Below are positions 1 through 6,230 of a DNA stretch of 15,422 bases, one piece after another (within the stretch, counting starts at the first letter, position 1; the number at the start of each line of letters is the position of its first letter). Made by a program: the position numbers and the translations under genes. The notes under the pieces were generated by a model that saw only the letters and a list, made by a program, of their open reading frames with translations, was not told where the DNA came from and made no database searches. The DNA is from JBBQER01 sp052148155 (lineage in GTDB: Bacteria > Actinomycetota > Acidimicrobiia > IMCC26256 > PALSA-610), in the NCBI GenBank assembly GCA_052148155.1, contig JBKQIY010000128.1, positions 1 to 15,422 on the forward strand. Reading direction: 5' to 3'.

Positions 1-184
1 GGTTCGAGGCCGACACGCTCGTCGCCGCGTTGGAAGCCGCGGGATCAAAGCGGCCGTTCACAGCACAGCGACGGGTGGATGCCCCATTATGCCTTGACCG
101 TCCGGCATCGGGTCATCGTGTTCGAAGACGATGTCGACACGGCACGGACGATCTTCGCCGAGCATCCCGCGTCGCCCTGCTCTC
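1..184. other. Left edge, no assignable gene
   Basis: Two forward frames and one reverse frame stay open through this stretch with plausible codon use. One forward frame opens with FEADTLVAALEAAG, which reads like the end of a protein, but it then runs far into the TetR gene on the other strand. Another forward frame contains HRVIVFEDDVDTARTIF. None has a convincing stop before position 185 or a family I recognise. This may be the frameshifted end of a gene entering from the left, or noncoding sequence. Confidence 0.3.
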
Positions 185-195
185 TCAGGAGAGCA
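178..195. terminator. Stem-loop over the TetR stop codon
   Basis: TGCTCTC (178-184) and GAGAGCA (189-195) form a perfect 7-bp stem closed by the loop TCAG. The minus-strand TetR stop codon (185-187) lies in the loop. No T-run follows on either strand, so it would be an actinobacterial-style terminator without a U-tract, or an mRNA 3'-end stabiliser. The structure is seen directly; the function is inferred. Confidence 0.3.
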
Positions 196-793
196 ACAGC
201 GCTGCCGCAGCTTCGAGGTCCTCGTCGACTCGATCGGGCCCGTCGACACCGCAGACCCAGCCGTTCAGCGACGACAGCCACACCTGCATGAGGATCCGCG
301 CCACGCGCACCTCGCGCGATGTTGGCGCGTGACGATCAACGCCCTGCACGGCCCGGGTGATGATGGCGGTCATCAACTCGGTGACACGGCGCACGATGTC
401 GGCGTTTTCCTGCTGGGCCGAGCCGAACGCGCGGACCATCGCGGCCGTCACATCCGGATAGCGCCGCAGGCTTCGATTCGAACGTCGGAGTACCGACATC
501 ACCCGCTCGACTGCAGTCGCTTCTGAAAGCGGATGCGTCTCGATATAGGCGCGCAGGTCCGACTGCTGTTCAGCCATCGCCTCGAGCAGCAGCCGCTCCT
601 TCGACGAGAAGTAGCGGTACACGGTGCCGAGCGCAACATCAGCCGCGGCCGCGACGTCGCGCATCTGCACGGCATCGAAACCGCCGCCGGCCGCGAGATC
701 GAACGTCGCGGCGAGCACCCGCCGCCGCCGCTCCGCCTGACTGCGTGCGAGCGTGCTTTCCGGCTCCGGGGCGGCTTCCAGGGCGGGGGTCAC
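185..793 (-). CDS. kstR: KstR-like TetR-family transcriptional repressor
   Basis: A 202-aa TetR-family repressor. The N-terminal DNA-binding domain spans about residues 20-73: a basic stretch (QAERRRRVL), then a helix-turn-helix with AVQMRDVAAAADVALGTVYR and YFSSKERLLLEA. The rest is the ligand-binding and dimerisation domain, including RVARILMQVWLSSL. Recalled from memory, M. tuberculosis KstR has closely similar strings (AVQMRAVADRADVAVGT, ARVISDVWLSNL). KstR represses cholesterol catabolism and is released by a CoA thioester of a sterol intermediate. The GTG start at 793 was chosen because the operator and core promoter lie immediately upstream. An open frame continues to 1156, but that extension has no TetR features and would place the operator inside the gene. 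There is no Shine-Dalgarno; a leaderless mRNA is likely. TetR membership is near certain; KstR orthology is probable. Confidence 0.88.
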   Translation of the reverse strand: MTPALEAAPEPESTLARSQAERRRRVLAATFDLAAGGGFDAVQMRDVAAAADVALGTVYRYFSSKERLLLEAMAEQQSDLRAYIETHPLSEATAVERVMSVLRRSNRSLRRYPDVTAAMVRAFGSAQQENADIVRRVTELMTAIITRAVQGVDRHAPTSREVRVARILMQVWLSSLNGWVCGVDGPDRVDEDLEAAAALLLS

Positions 794-797
794 CGAA

Positions 798-820
798 GAA
801 TTAGAACACGTTTCTATTTC
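798..820. promoter_or_regulatory. KstR-type operator in the repressor's own promoter
   Basis: The core TAGAACACGTTTCTA (802-816) is an inverted repeat, TAGAA-N5-TTCTA. The symmetry continues outward after one T/T mismatch with GAA and TTC, giving 8 of 9 paired arm positions over 23 bp. The left half TAGAAC matches the KstR half-site TNNAAC; the right half has one extra base relative to TNNAACNNGTTNNA. It lies between the -35 and -10 of the repressor promoter, implying autorepression. A near-identical copy occurs at 1945-1963. Confidence 0.7.
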
Positions 821-828
821 GGTGGCAA
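800..828 (-). promoter_or_regulatory. Sigma70-type promoter of the TetR gene, leaderless
   Basis: On the minus strand TTGCCA (828-823) and TCTAAT (805-800) match TTGACA and TATAAT at 5 of 6 positions each, with the preferred 17-bp spacer. Six bases separate the -10 from the GTG at 793, so transcription should start at or next to the start codon. The operator at 798-820 covers the spacer and the -10. Confidence 0.6.
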
Positions 829-1279
829 CACAACCCGCCGTCACGCCGCGACCCTTCGAAGGAGCGAACCGTGGGGAACGGCGAAGAAGTCCGGCCCATC
901 CGGCTTGGCCCGCCCGGAAACCCTGTCGAGGGTTCTGGCGCGTTCGAAGCACACACGGGAGACGTTCGTCGTGAGTCACCGCCGAGGCGGGCAAACCTGA
1001 CGGAGGGATCTGAACGGCGCGCTGCGCCTTCAGACCAAAGCGCGGTGGGAGTGGCGCCCCCGGGGCGAGCGCCACGGCAAGTGCGCTCATCAGTCCTGAA
1101 CCGGACAGGCGACCGAGGCTGGGGAACCTGGCGTTATACCGTGGCTCTCGCGGCAATCCGGCCGATCAGAACAACGAAGACCGGACGGGCGCGATCGTCG
1201 GGCGCGTCCGCTCAAGCGCCCCACAAACTCTGCCGACCCAATCTTCATTGCGCCTAGGTCGGAGCGAAAGTACACAGAC
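821..1279. other. Intergenic region of about 460 bp, no protein gene found
   Basis: This gap lies between the divergent TetR gene and the secreted-protein gene. Several frames are open, as is common in high-GC DNA, but none gives a recognisable or well-started protein. The main content is a group of stem-loops at 979-1075, listed separately. I found no tRNA. Confidence 0.5.
979..1075 (+). ncRNA. Tandem stem-loops, possible structured leader or terminator
   Basis: Three helices follow each other. CCGC/GCGG closes a CGAG tetraloop at 979-990. TCTGAA-c-GGCGC pairs with GCGCC-TTCAGA at 1009-1034 (11 bp, one bulged C, 3-nt loop). GTGGCG/CGCCAC lies at 1051-1075 with a C/G-rich loop. They lie 200-300 bp upstream of the 1280 gene. 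No T-run follows on either strand. I compared the stretch from memory with the glycine, c-di-AMP, c-di-GMP, SAM-IV and cobalamin classes and none fits. It could be a riboswitch-like leader, a small RNA, or terminators. The strand is a guess. Confidence 0.3.
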
Positions 1280-1858
1280 GTGAAAAAGGTCGTCATTCTG
1301 GTGGCCGTTGCCGCTCTCACCGTCATGATCATCGCCGCGGGCGGCACTCGGACCAACAGCCATCGGGCGGCAACCTCAGAAGCGTCGAACGCGGCCGCGC
1401 GCACAAAGACGACACCGTCGCCGTCGGCGACAGGGGTCGGCGCGACCACAACCAGCCAGCATCCAAGAACCTCGCTCAAGGTCCTCGCCTCCACGAAAGC
1501 AACGCATGTCGAAAAACGGACCGCGACTCTTCATCCAGCCGCCGCAACACCGACCGCGGCGGTCACACGGCCCGATCCGACCATTTCGCCAACGACGGCG
1601 ACGGCCAATCCCGCGCAGGTGGCGGCAGTGTTGACGCAGGCCCTCCAGGCTTGTCTGGTATTGGCAGCCGTGGACAACGCTCGAGTCGTCGCCGCGAACA
1701 ACGCGTGGTACCAGACGCAGTTGAGCGGCCTCACTGCTCGTCACATGCTGGCGAGCGGGCTGTACAAAGCACTGCAGATCGAGCAAGCGCAGACCCGGAC
1801 GCTGATCCAGGCGCAGTCGACGATCGATGTCTCGAACTGCTACCTCAAGTTCGCGTAG
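1280..1858 (+). CDS. Secreted or membrane-anchored Ala/Thr-rich hypothetical protein
   Basis: A 192-aa protein of unknown function. Two lysines and a hydrophobic segment (about residues 4-20, VVILVAVAALTVMIIAA) form a signal peptide or N-terminal anchor. There is no lipobox cysteine. Residues about 22-110 are a low-complexity Ala/Thr/Ser/Pro linker, as in wall-spanning or O-glycosylated exported proteins. Residues about 111-192 look like a small helical domain (AQVAAVLTQALQACLVLAAV, then Q-rich) with two cysteines, C125 and C187, that could form a disulfide outside the cell. The GTG start at 1280 puts the Lys-Lys directly before the hydrophobic core; the only purine-rich element (GGAG, 1261-1264) is too far upstream for a good ribosome site. 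It stands alone between the two KstR-type operators. Confidence 0.6.
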   Translation: MKKVVILVAVAALTVMIIAAGGTRTNSHRAATSEASNAAARTKTTPSPSATGVGATTTSQHPRTSLKVLASTKATHVEKRTATLHPAAATPTAAVTRPDPTISPTTATANPAQVAAVLTQALQACLVLAAVDNARVVAANNAWYQTQLSGLTARHMLASGLYKALQIEQAQTRTLIQAQSTIDVSNCYLKFA

Positions 1859-1864
1859 TCCAAA

Positions 1865-1891
1865 CGGTCGGGGCTCGCGTTGCGAGGACCG
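1865..1891 (+). terminator. Stem-loop terminator after the secreted-protein gene
   Basis: Six bases after the stop codon, CGGTC (1865-1869) pairs with GACCG (1887-1891) and CTCGC (1874-1878) with GCGAG (1882-1886). There is a GTT loop and a four-G bulge on one side. No U-tract follows. Confidence 0.4.
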
Positions 1892-1944
1892 GCATTCCCA
1901 TGTAGGCCGCTACGACGCCCTGGTCTTGCGTGGGCTCCGAAGAA

Positions 1945-1963
1945 ATTAGAACGCGTTTCTATT
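1945..1963. promoter_or_regulatory. Second KstR-type operator, upstream of the MBL gene
   Basis: The core TAGAACGCGTTTCTA (1947-1961) has the same TAGAA-N5-TTCTA symmetry as the operator at 802-816 and differs at a single base. The flanks are also shared: CCGAAGAA on the left and ATT on the right. The site ends about 47 bp before the ATG of the alkylsulfatase-like gene. The overlapping TCTATT (1958-1963) could serve as a -10, but I see no good -35. The match between the two sites is the strongest regulatory signal in the window. Confidence 0.68.
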
Positions 1964-2008
1964 CGCCCGGCGGGGCGGGCGCGCGGTTGAGGGCGCGAGA
2001 CTGCCACT

Positions 2009-3280
2009 ATGGCCGCCGACCGTCTCAGTGTGCTCGACCTCGCCGACAAGTTGTTCACGGGAGCGCTCCCGATCGAGTCGCATCATCCATTCGCGTCGAG
2101 CGGACAGCTGGCCGAAGTGCAGCCGCGCGTCGCGTTCGTCGACGCGTTCGCCAACTCTTCGGTGGTCGACACCGACGAGGGGCTCGTGGCGATCGACACC
2201 AGCGGCGTGTTCCACGCGAAGTCCGTGCACGAGACGGTCCGTGCGTGGTCGCCTCGGCGGCTCGACACCGCGGTCTTCACACACGGTCACATCGACCACG
2301 TGTTCGGCGTCGACATCTACGAGGAAGAAGCGCGCACAAACGGCTGGGAACCGCCCCGCGTGATCGCTCACGAGGCGATCACCGCGCGCTTCGATCGCTA
2401 CCAGCTGACCTCCGGCTACAACGGCGTGATCAATCAGCGACAGTTTCGCCTGCCGAACCTGTCGTGGCCGGCGAAGTATCGCTACCCCGATGAGACATAC
2501 ACGCAGCAGAGTCACATCGAGGTGGGCGGCGAGGCGTTCGAACTTTTCCATGACCGGGGCGAAACCGACGACGCCACGTGGGTGTGGTCTGGCGCCCGGC
2601 GTATCCTCTTCGCGGGCGACATGTTCATCTGGGCTTCGCCGAATTGCGGAAACCCGCAGAAGGTGCAGCGGTACGCGCGCGACTGGGCGGCAGCCTTCCG
2701 CAAGATGGACGCACTCGAACCGGAGATATTGCTCCCTGGGCACGGCCTGCCGATCGTGGGATCCGACCGTGTGCACCAGGCGCTCTCCGAGGGTGCCGAA
2801 CTGCTCGAAACTCTCGTGGAGCAGACGTTGGCCTTGATGAACGAGGGTGCGCGACTCGACGACGTCGTGCACACCGTTCGCGCGCCCGAGCACCTGTTGG
2901 CCCGCCCGTACTTGCGGCCGATTTACGACGAACCTGAGTTCGTCGTGCGCAACATCTGGCGTCAGTACGGCGGCTGGTACGACGGAGACCCGTCACACCT
3001 CAAACCCTCGCCGTCTTCGGTCCTCGCGGCCGAGCTCGCGTCGCTTGCGGGAGGCGCGGACCGGCTCGCGGATCGGGCGCGAGCGGTCGCTGCCACAGGC
3101 GATTTGCGGCTCGCCGGTCATCTCGCCGAGCTCGCCGCGCAGGCCGCACCCGACGACAAGGGCGTGCACGCTGCGCGCGCCGAGGTGTTCGGGGCGCGGG
3201 CGCGTGAGGAAGCGTCGACGATGTCGAAGGGCATTTTCTCGTGGGCCGAGCACGAGTCACGCCAAAAGGCGCAAGCGTGA
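2009..3280 (+). CDS. Alkylsulfatase-like MBL-fold metallo-hydrolase
   Basis: A 423-aa protein in two parts. Residues about 35-250 are an MBL fold with the dinuclear metal motif THGHIDH (91-97). Further candidate ligands are E185 in the alkylsulfatase-type GETDD stretch, D204 in FAGDM and H245 in PGHG. Residues about 280-415 match the alkyl sulfatase dimerisation domain, including the hallmark YGGWYDGDPSHLKPSP (320-335). The C-terminal SCP2-like domain of the ~650-aa SdsA1 enzymes is absent. Relatives hydrolyse sulfate or other esters, probably in the cytoplasm here, since there is no signal peptide; the substrate is unknown. An in-frame stop at 1988-1990 leaves ATG 2009 as the start. The ribosome site is weak. 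The upstream operator suggests control by the KstR-like repressor. The stop overlaps a GTG (GTGA) that opens the next, apparently broken, frame. Confidence 0.85.
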   Translation: MAADRLSVLDLADKLFTGALPIESHHPFASSGQLAEVQPRVAFVDAFANSSVVDTDEGLVAIDTSGVFHAKSVHETVRAWSPRRLDTAVFTHGHIDHVFGVDIYEEEARTNGWEPPRVIAHEAITARFDRYQLTSGYNGVINQRQFRLPNLSWPAKYRYPDETYTQQSHIEVGGEAFELFHDRGETDDATWVWSGARRILFAGDMFIWASPNCGNPQKVQRYARDWAAAFRKMDALEPEILLPGHGLPIVGSDRVHQALSEGAELLETLVEQTLALMNEGARLDDVVHTVRAPEHLLARPYLRPIYDEPEFVVRNIWRQYGGWYDGDPSHLKPSPSSVLAAELASLAGGADRLADRARAVAATGDLRLAGHLAELAAQAAPDDKGVHAARAEVFGARAREEASTMSKGIFSWAEHESRQKAQA

Positions 3281-3542
3281 CCGACGACTCGTGGGTGGCT
3301 CTCGGTGCCATCGACGGGTGCGAGCACGACGCGCTGCTGGCGGGGTTGTCACGCTCGACCGCCGGGGTCGGAGTCCCGACTCCCAGACCAGGGCGCGGGT
3401 TCGAACGCATCTCAACGTGGCTGGTTCGATGCTGTTGACGCGACGCTCGATCTCGCTGCGTGTGAACTGCTTGGGCGTGCAGGTGTCCAGATGGCCATTC
3501 ACCGGCGGCGGTACTGCGTGCGATGACGCGGGCTGCGCAGTG
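3277..3542 (+). pseudogene. Probable frameshifted gene, 5' part
   Basis: A GTG at 3277 overlaps the stop of the MBL gene and opens a frame (VTDDSWVALGAIDGCEHDAL) with good codon use that ends at 3438. From about 3390 the protein-like signal moves to the next frame (WFDAVDATLDLAACELLGRA), which ends at 3526. It then moves again to the third frame (CDDAGCAVMFERIAEG), which runs to 3761. Joined, the pieces would give about 160 residues. Each move is equivalent to one extra base, so this is either a decayed gene or a gene with two sequencing indels. I recognise no family. The reading rests on codon use and residue composition by eye. Confidence 0.35.
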
Positions 3543-3761
3543 ATGTTCGAGAGGATCGCTGAGGGAAGCGATCACGACGAACTCGACGCCGAGATCGAGC
3601 GGACGGGCGGGCACGTCGCTGATGATCGATCGGCATTACGGGGGCGTCTCGCGCAAGGATGGGAAGACCGCAACGTGTATCAGGCCGACACGACGGCGGG
3701 AGTCACCACCGACGACCTGACTGTCGAGGAAGCCGTCTCCGACGCAAAGGACAGGCGATGA
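3543..3761 (+). CDS. 72-aa acidic hypothetical protein, or tail of the frameshifted gene
   Basis: The ATG at 3543 gives a short protein rich in Asp and Glu (MFERIAEGSDHDELDAEIER, ending in KDRR) with no motif I can name. Its stop overlaps the ATG of the SDR gene by four bases (ATGA), so the two are likely translationally coupled. No ribosome site precedes 3543. This makes it more likely that the segment is the intact 3' end of the disrupted gene that starts at 3277. Confidence 0.4.
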   Translation: MFERIAEGSDHDELDAEIERTGGHVADDRSALRGRLAQGWEDRNVYQADTTAGVTTDDLTVEEAVSDAKDRR

Positions 3762-4561
3762 AGCTCAAAGGTTCGAAGATCCTGCTGACCGGCGCATCGT
3801 CGGGCATCGGCGCCGCGCTCGCACCGATCCTCGCGCAGCGGGGCGCGGCCGTCGGCATCGTCGCCCGTCGAGCCAATCGCCTCGAAGAGGTGCTCGAGCG
3901 GTGCAAGATGCACACGCCGGAGTCACGGATGTGGGCGGTGGATCTTTCCGACCTGTCGGCGGCCGAGAAGCTCGCTCTCGACGCGTGGGACGCGTTCGAC
4001 GGGCTCGACGCGGTCGTGCACAATGCCGCGATCCCGAAGCGGGTGCACATGTCGCGCATGACCTTCGACGACGTCGACGAAACGATGAATGTGAACTTCC
4101 ACTCTCCGGTCCGTATGACGTTGGCGCTGCTCCCGAAGATGCTCGAACGGAAGTCGGGAACGATCGTGTGGGTGTCGAGCATGGGGGGCCGCATTCCGAT
4201 CGCGAACGAGGCGGCATACAACGCCGCGAAGTACGCGATGTGCGGATTCGCGGAGGCGATGTACCTCGACATCGCAGGCAGCGGCGTCGACGTCAAGCTG
4301 GTCATGCCCGGACCGATCGACACCGAAATCTGGGATATACCCGGCAACGAACCTGCCTTGATCGAAATCGAAAAGGTTCCCGCGGCCGACTGCGCGGCTG
4401 GGATCGCCGACGCGATGGCCGACGACGGCTTCGAGTACTACGTGCCGCCCGTGTATCCCGGTGGTATCGGCGCGAAGGACCTCGCGTTGGCGAAGGTGCA
4501 GGACTGCGACAACTACCTTGTCGGCATGGCCGATATGGCCCGCGCCCTGCGCAACGACTGA
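3758..4561 (+). CDS. Short-chain dehydrogenase/reductase (SDR)
   Basis: A 267-aa classical SDR that would oxidise or reduce an alcohol or ketone with NAD(P)(H) in the cytoplasm. The Rossmann motif TGASSGIG is at 11-18, HNAA at 88-91 and the catalytic Asn in NVNF at 113. The serine is at 140/141 (VSSMGG) and YNAAK at 154-158 supplies Tyr and Lys. Arginines after the second strand (ARR, 36-38) suggest NADP(H). Length is typical of the family. The start has a good ribosome site (AAGGA, 3747-3751, 6 bp before the ATG) and overlaps the preceding stop. It is the last gene of the plus-strand run beginning with the alkylsulfatase-like gene. The substrate is unknown. Confidence 0.9.
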   Translation: MKLKGSKILLTGASSGIGAALAPILAQRGAAVGIVARRANRLEEVLERCKMHTPESRMWAVDLSDLSAAEKLALDAWDAFDGLDAVVHNAAIPKRVHMSRMTFDDVDETMNVNFHSPVRMTLALLPKMLERKSGTIVWVSSMGGRIPIANEAAYNAAKYAMCGFAEAMYLDIAGSGVDVKLVMPGPIDTEIWDIPGNEPALIEIEKVPAADCAAGIADAMADDGFEYYVPPVYPGGIGAKDLALAKVQDCDNYLVGMADMARALRND

Positions 4562-4571
4562 CGCCCCACCT

Positions 4572-4638
4572 CGAGCCGCTCCAACATCTCGAGCGGTTCG
4601 CAGCTCTTCAGCGTTTGCCGTTTCGTCAGACGGAACGG
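4572..4638. terminator. Two hairpins between convergent genes
   Basis: The first hairpin has a 10-bp stem with one G-T wobble (4572-4581 with 4591-4600) and a 9-nt loop. The second has a 9-bp stem with one wobble (CCGTTTCGT 4618-4626 with ACGGAACGG 4630-4638) and a 3-nt loop. They sit between the SDR stop at 4561 and the minus-strand stop at 4646. They probably end transcription from both sides. Short T-containing stretches follow, but no long U-tract. Confidence 0.6.
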
Positions 4639-4645
4639 TTGATCG

Positions 4646-5434
4646 TCAGGGGTAGGGGAACCACTCGGGAAGGCGAAGGCCGGCAAGGTCGCCGCTCGCG
4701 GTCAAACCTGCGCCGCTGGGGTCTCGCCCGTAAAGCCAGGCGAGCACGTCGCAACCCCAGCCGGTCACCGTACCGTCGACCGGCGCGGTCGCGTTGTCGT
4801 CGCGTTCGACGGTCACGACGTCGTCGTGGACCCGCACGATCCAGGCCCGAGCGTGGTCGGTGGTCTCGACGCGAACGTTGACGTCGCCGGGCAGATGCCG
4901 CGGGTTCGCACGCGAGGGAAGTTCGGCGAAGATATCGTCCAGACCGCGTGACACAAAGGTGACCGGCCATTCGGCGGATGAGTAGCCCAGGCCGAGATCG
5001 ACGTGATGCACCTCGACCTCGCGCCACCGTGACCACACCCAGCCCCGCTGGGTCCGGTGACCGGTGAGCGACTGACCGACGCGATCCCACGAGTCGTCAG
5101 GAAGTCGTATCCATGATTCCATCAGCGCATCGCACGAGCGCCGTAGGTCGGCGCGCAGCGCGGCCGCGCTGACGCCGCGGCCGGCCGCGATCTCTGCCGC
5201 GCGCTGCTCCGCGCCGCCGGGGTATTGCGTTCCGATCTCTCCGCGTGTGGCCGCTTCGGCGATCCCGCGTCCACCGTCGGCGTTGCGGGCCAAATGCGTG
5301 AGCACCTCGGCACGTGACCAGCCGGCCAGGAGCGACTTCGCCGCGGCTTGCTCGTCGGTGAGGTCTGCCACTGCGCGCAGGACCCGGCGGGTTCCGAGAC
5401 GCACAGCCTCGATGTCGGTCGCCGGTGCTCCCAC
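4646..5434 (-). CDS. Maleylpyruvate isomerase-like (DinB/MDMPI-type) protein
   Basis: About 262 aa. Residues about 5-150 are a DinB-like four-helix domain of the mycothiol-dependent maleylpyruvate isomerase N-terminal type. H47 (LTHLARNADG) and E139/H143 in REVEVHHVDLGLGY fit the zinc-binding His/Glu/His of that family. Residues about 160-262 fit the C-terminal SCP2-like domain, including GWGCDVLAWLYGR. Characterised members isomerise maleylpyruvate to fumarylpyruvate with mycothiol (gentisate pathway), but many paralogues act on unknown thiol adducts. No gentisate gene is nearby, so the reaction here is open. It lies 7 bp after the SDR stop. Two adjacent GTG codons (5437 and 5434) follow GGAG, and the second has the better spacing. 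The open frame to 5524 is overlap with the SDR gene. Confidence 0.85.
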   Translation of the reverse strand: MGAPATDIEAVRLGTRRVLRAVADLTDEQAAAKSLLAGWSRAEVLTHLARNADGGRGIAEAATRGEIGTQYPGGAEQRAAEIAAGRGVSAAALRADLRRSCDALMESWIRLPDDSWDRVGQSLTGHRTQRGWVWSRWREVEVHHVDLGLGYSSAEWPVTFVSRGLDDIFAELPSRANPRHLPGDVNVRVETTDHARAWIVRVHDDVVTVERDDNATAPVDGTVTGWGCDVLAWLYGRDPSGAGLTASGDLAGLRLPEWFPYP

Positions 5435-5441
5435 CACGCTC

Positions 5442-6206
5442 CTACGCGCTGATCCCGCCGTCGACGGTGACCGTCGTTCCGGTTGCGAAACCTGACGCGT
5501 CGCTCGCGAGATATAACACAGCACCGACGATCTCGGTCGGGTCGGCGATCCGCTTGATCAGCATCTGGTCGTACATACGCGCGGTGAACTCGGGATTTGC
5601 GGCACCGGGCGCCATCATGTCCGTGAGGAACGGTCCGGGCGCAATCTCGTTGACCCGCACACCCCAGCTCGCCCACTCTTTGGCCATGACCAGCGTGAGC
5701 GCGTGCAGCGCCGCCTTCGACGAGCAGTAAAGCCCGAGACCGGCGCCCGGACGGAACGCGCCGGTGGTGACAACGTTGACGATCACGCCGCCGCCGTGTT
5801 CGCGCATCCGCTGCGCGCAGCGTGACGCAAGCCACATCGGCCCGAGCGTGTTCGTCGCGTACGTCTTGTGGAAGAGCTCAGGACTCGAGTCCACAAGTTG
5901 CGTTCCGGGCGACATGGCCGCGTTGTTGACGACGATGTCGACGTGCCCGAACGTCGAGTACGCAGTTTCGACGAGCGCGTCGATCTGGTCGGTACGGCCG
6001 ACGTGGCAGGCGACAGCCTCGGCGCGACGGCCTCGGGCCTCGATCTCACGTGCCACAGATTCGCAGTTTTCGACCTTCCGGCTGGCAACGACGATGTCGG
6101 CTCCGGCGGCGGCGAGCCCGAGCGCGATGGCCTTCCCGAGCCCGCGTCCCCCTCCGGTGACGATCGCGGTCTTGCCGGTGAGGTCGAACAGATTCCCGTC
6201 GGGCAC
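5442..6206 (-). CDS. SDR-family oxidoreductase
   Basis: A 254-aa classical SDR. It has TGGGRGLG at 17-24, NNAA at 94-97, Asn in ATNTLG at 119 and YCSSK at 160-164. It ends with the family-typical ASGFATGTTVTVDGG. Arg in VVASRK suggests NADP(H). The serine of the catalytic tetrad is replaced by threonine (NVVTTG, 147/148). The frame is open to 6848 because of the divergent MBL gene on the other strand. The first plausible start, just upstream of DLTGKTAIVTGGG, is GTG 6206, 7 bp after a TAAGGT -10-like element and with no strong Shine-Dalgarno. It is followed closely by the maleylpyruvate isomerase-like gene, probably one operon. Confidence 0.9.
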   Translation of the reverse strand: MPDGNLFDLTGKTAIVTGGGRGLGKAIALGLAAAGADIVVASRKVENCESVAREIEARGRRAEAVACHVGRTDQIDALVETAYSTFGHVDIVVNNAAMSPGTQLVDSSPELFHKTYATNTLGPMWLASRCAQRMREHGGGVIVNVVTTGAFRPGAGLGLYCSSKAALHALTLVMAKEWASWGVRVNEIAPGPFLTDMMAPGAANPEFTARMYDQMLIKRIADPTEIVGAVLYLASDASGFATGTTVTVDGGISA

Positions 6207-6213
6207 GAACGGG

Positions 6214-6223
6214 ACCTTACGCT
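6214..6223. promoter_or_regulatory. Overlapping divergent -10 elements, both leaderless
   Basis: On the plus strand TACGCT (6218-6223) is followed by 7 bases and then GTG 6231 of the MBL gene. On the minus strand TAAGGT (6219-6214) is followed by 7 bases and then GTG 6206 of the SDR. Both fit TANNNT at leaderless spacing, and the hexamers share two base pairs. No clear -35 is seen on either side. The two start codons are separated by 24 bp. Confidence 0.5.
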
Positions 6224-6230
6224 GCGGACC

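Noticed and set aside
955..1080. Glycine, c-di-AMP, SAM-IV or c-di-GMP riboswitch
   Set aside because: Short similarities exist (GGGAGA, CACCGCCGAGGCGGGCAAAC), but the rest of the conserved core and the closing helix of each class are missing.
185..1156. 323-aa reading of the TetR gene starting at 1156
   Set aside because: The first 121 residues have no TetR features and would place the promoter and operator inside the coding region; GTG 793 is the better start.
3385..3410. GGGTTCGAACGC, resembling a tRNA T-arm
   Set aside because: The T-stem does not pair properly, and no anticodon arm, D arm or acceptor stem can be built around it.
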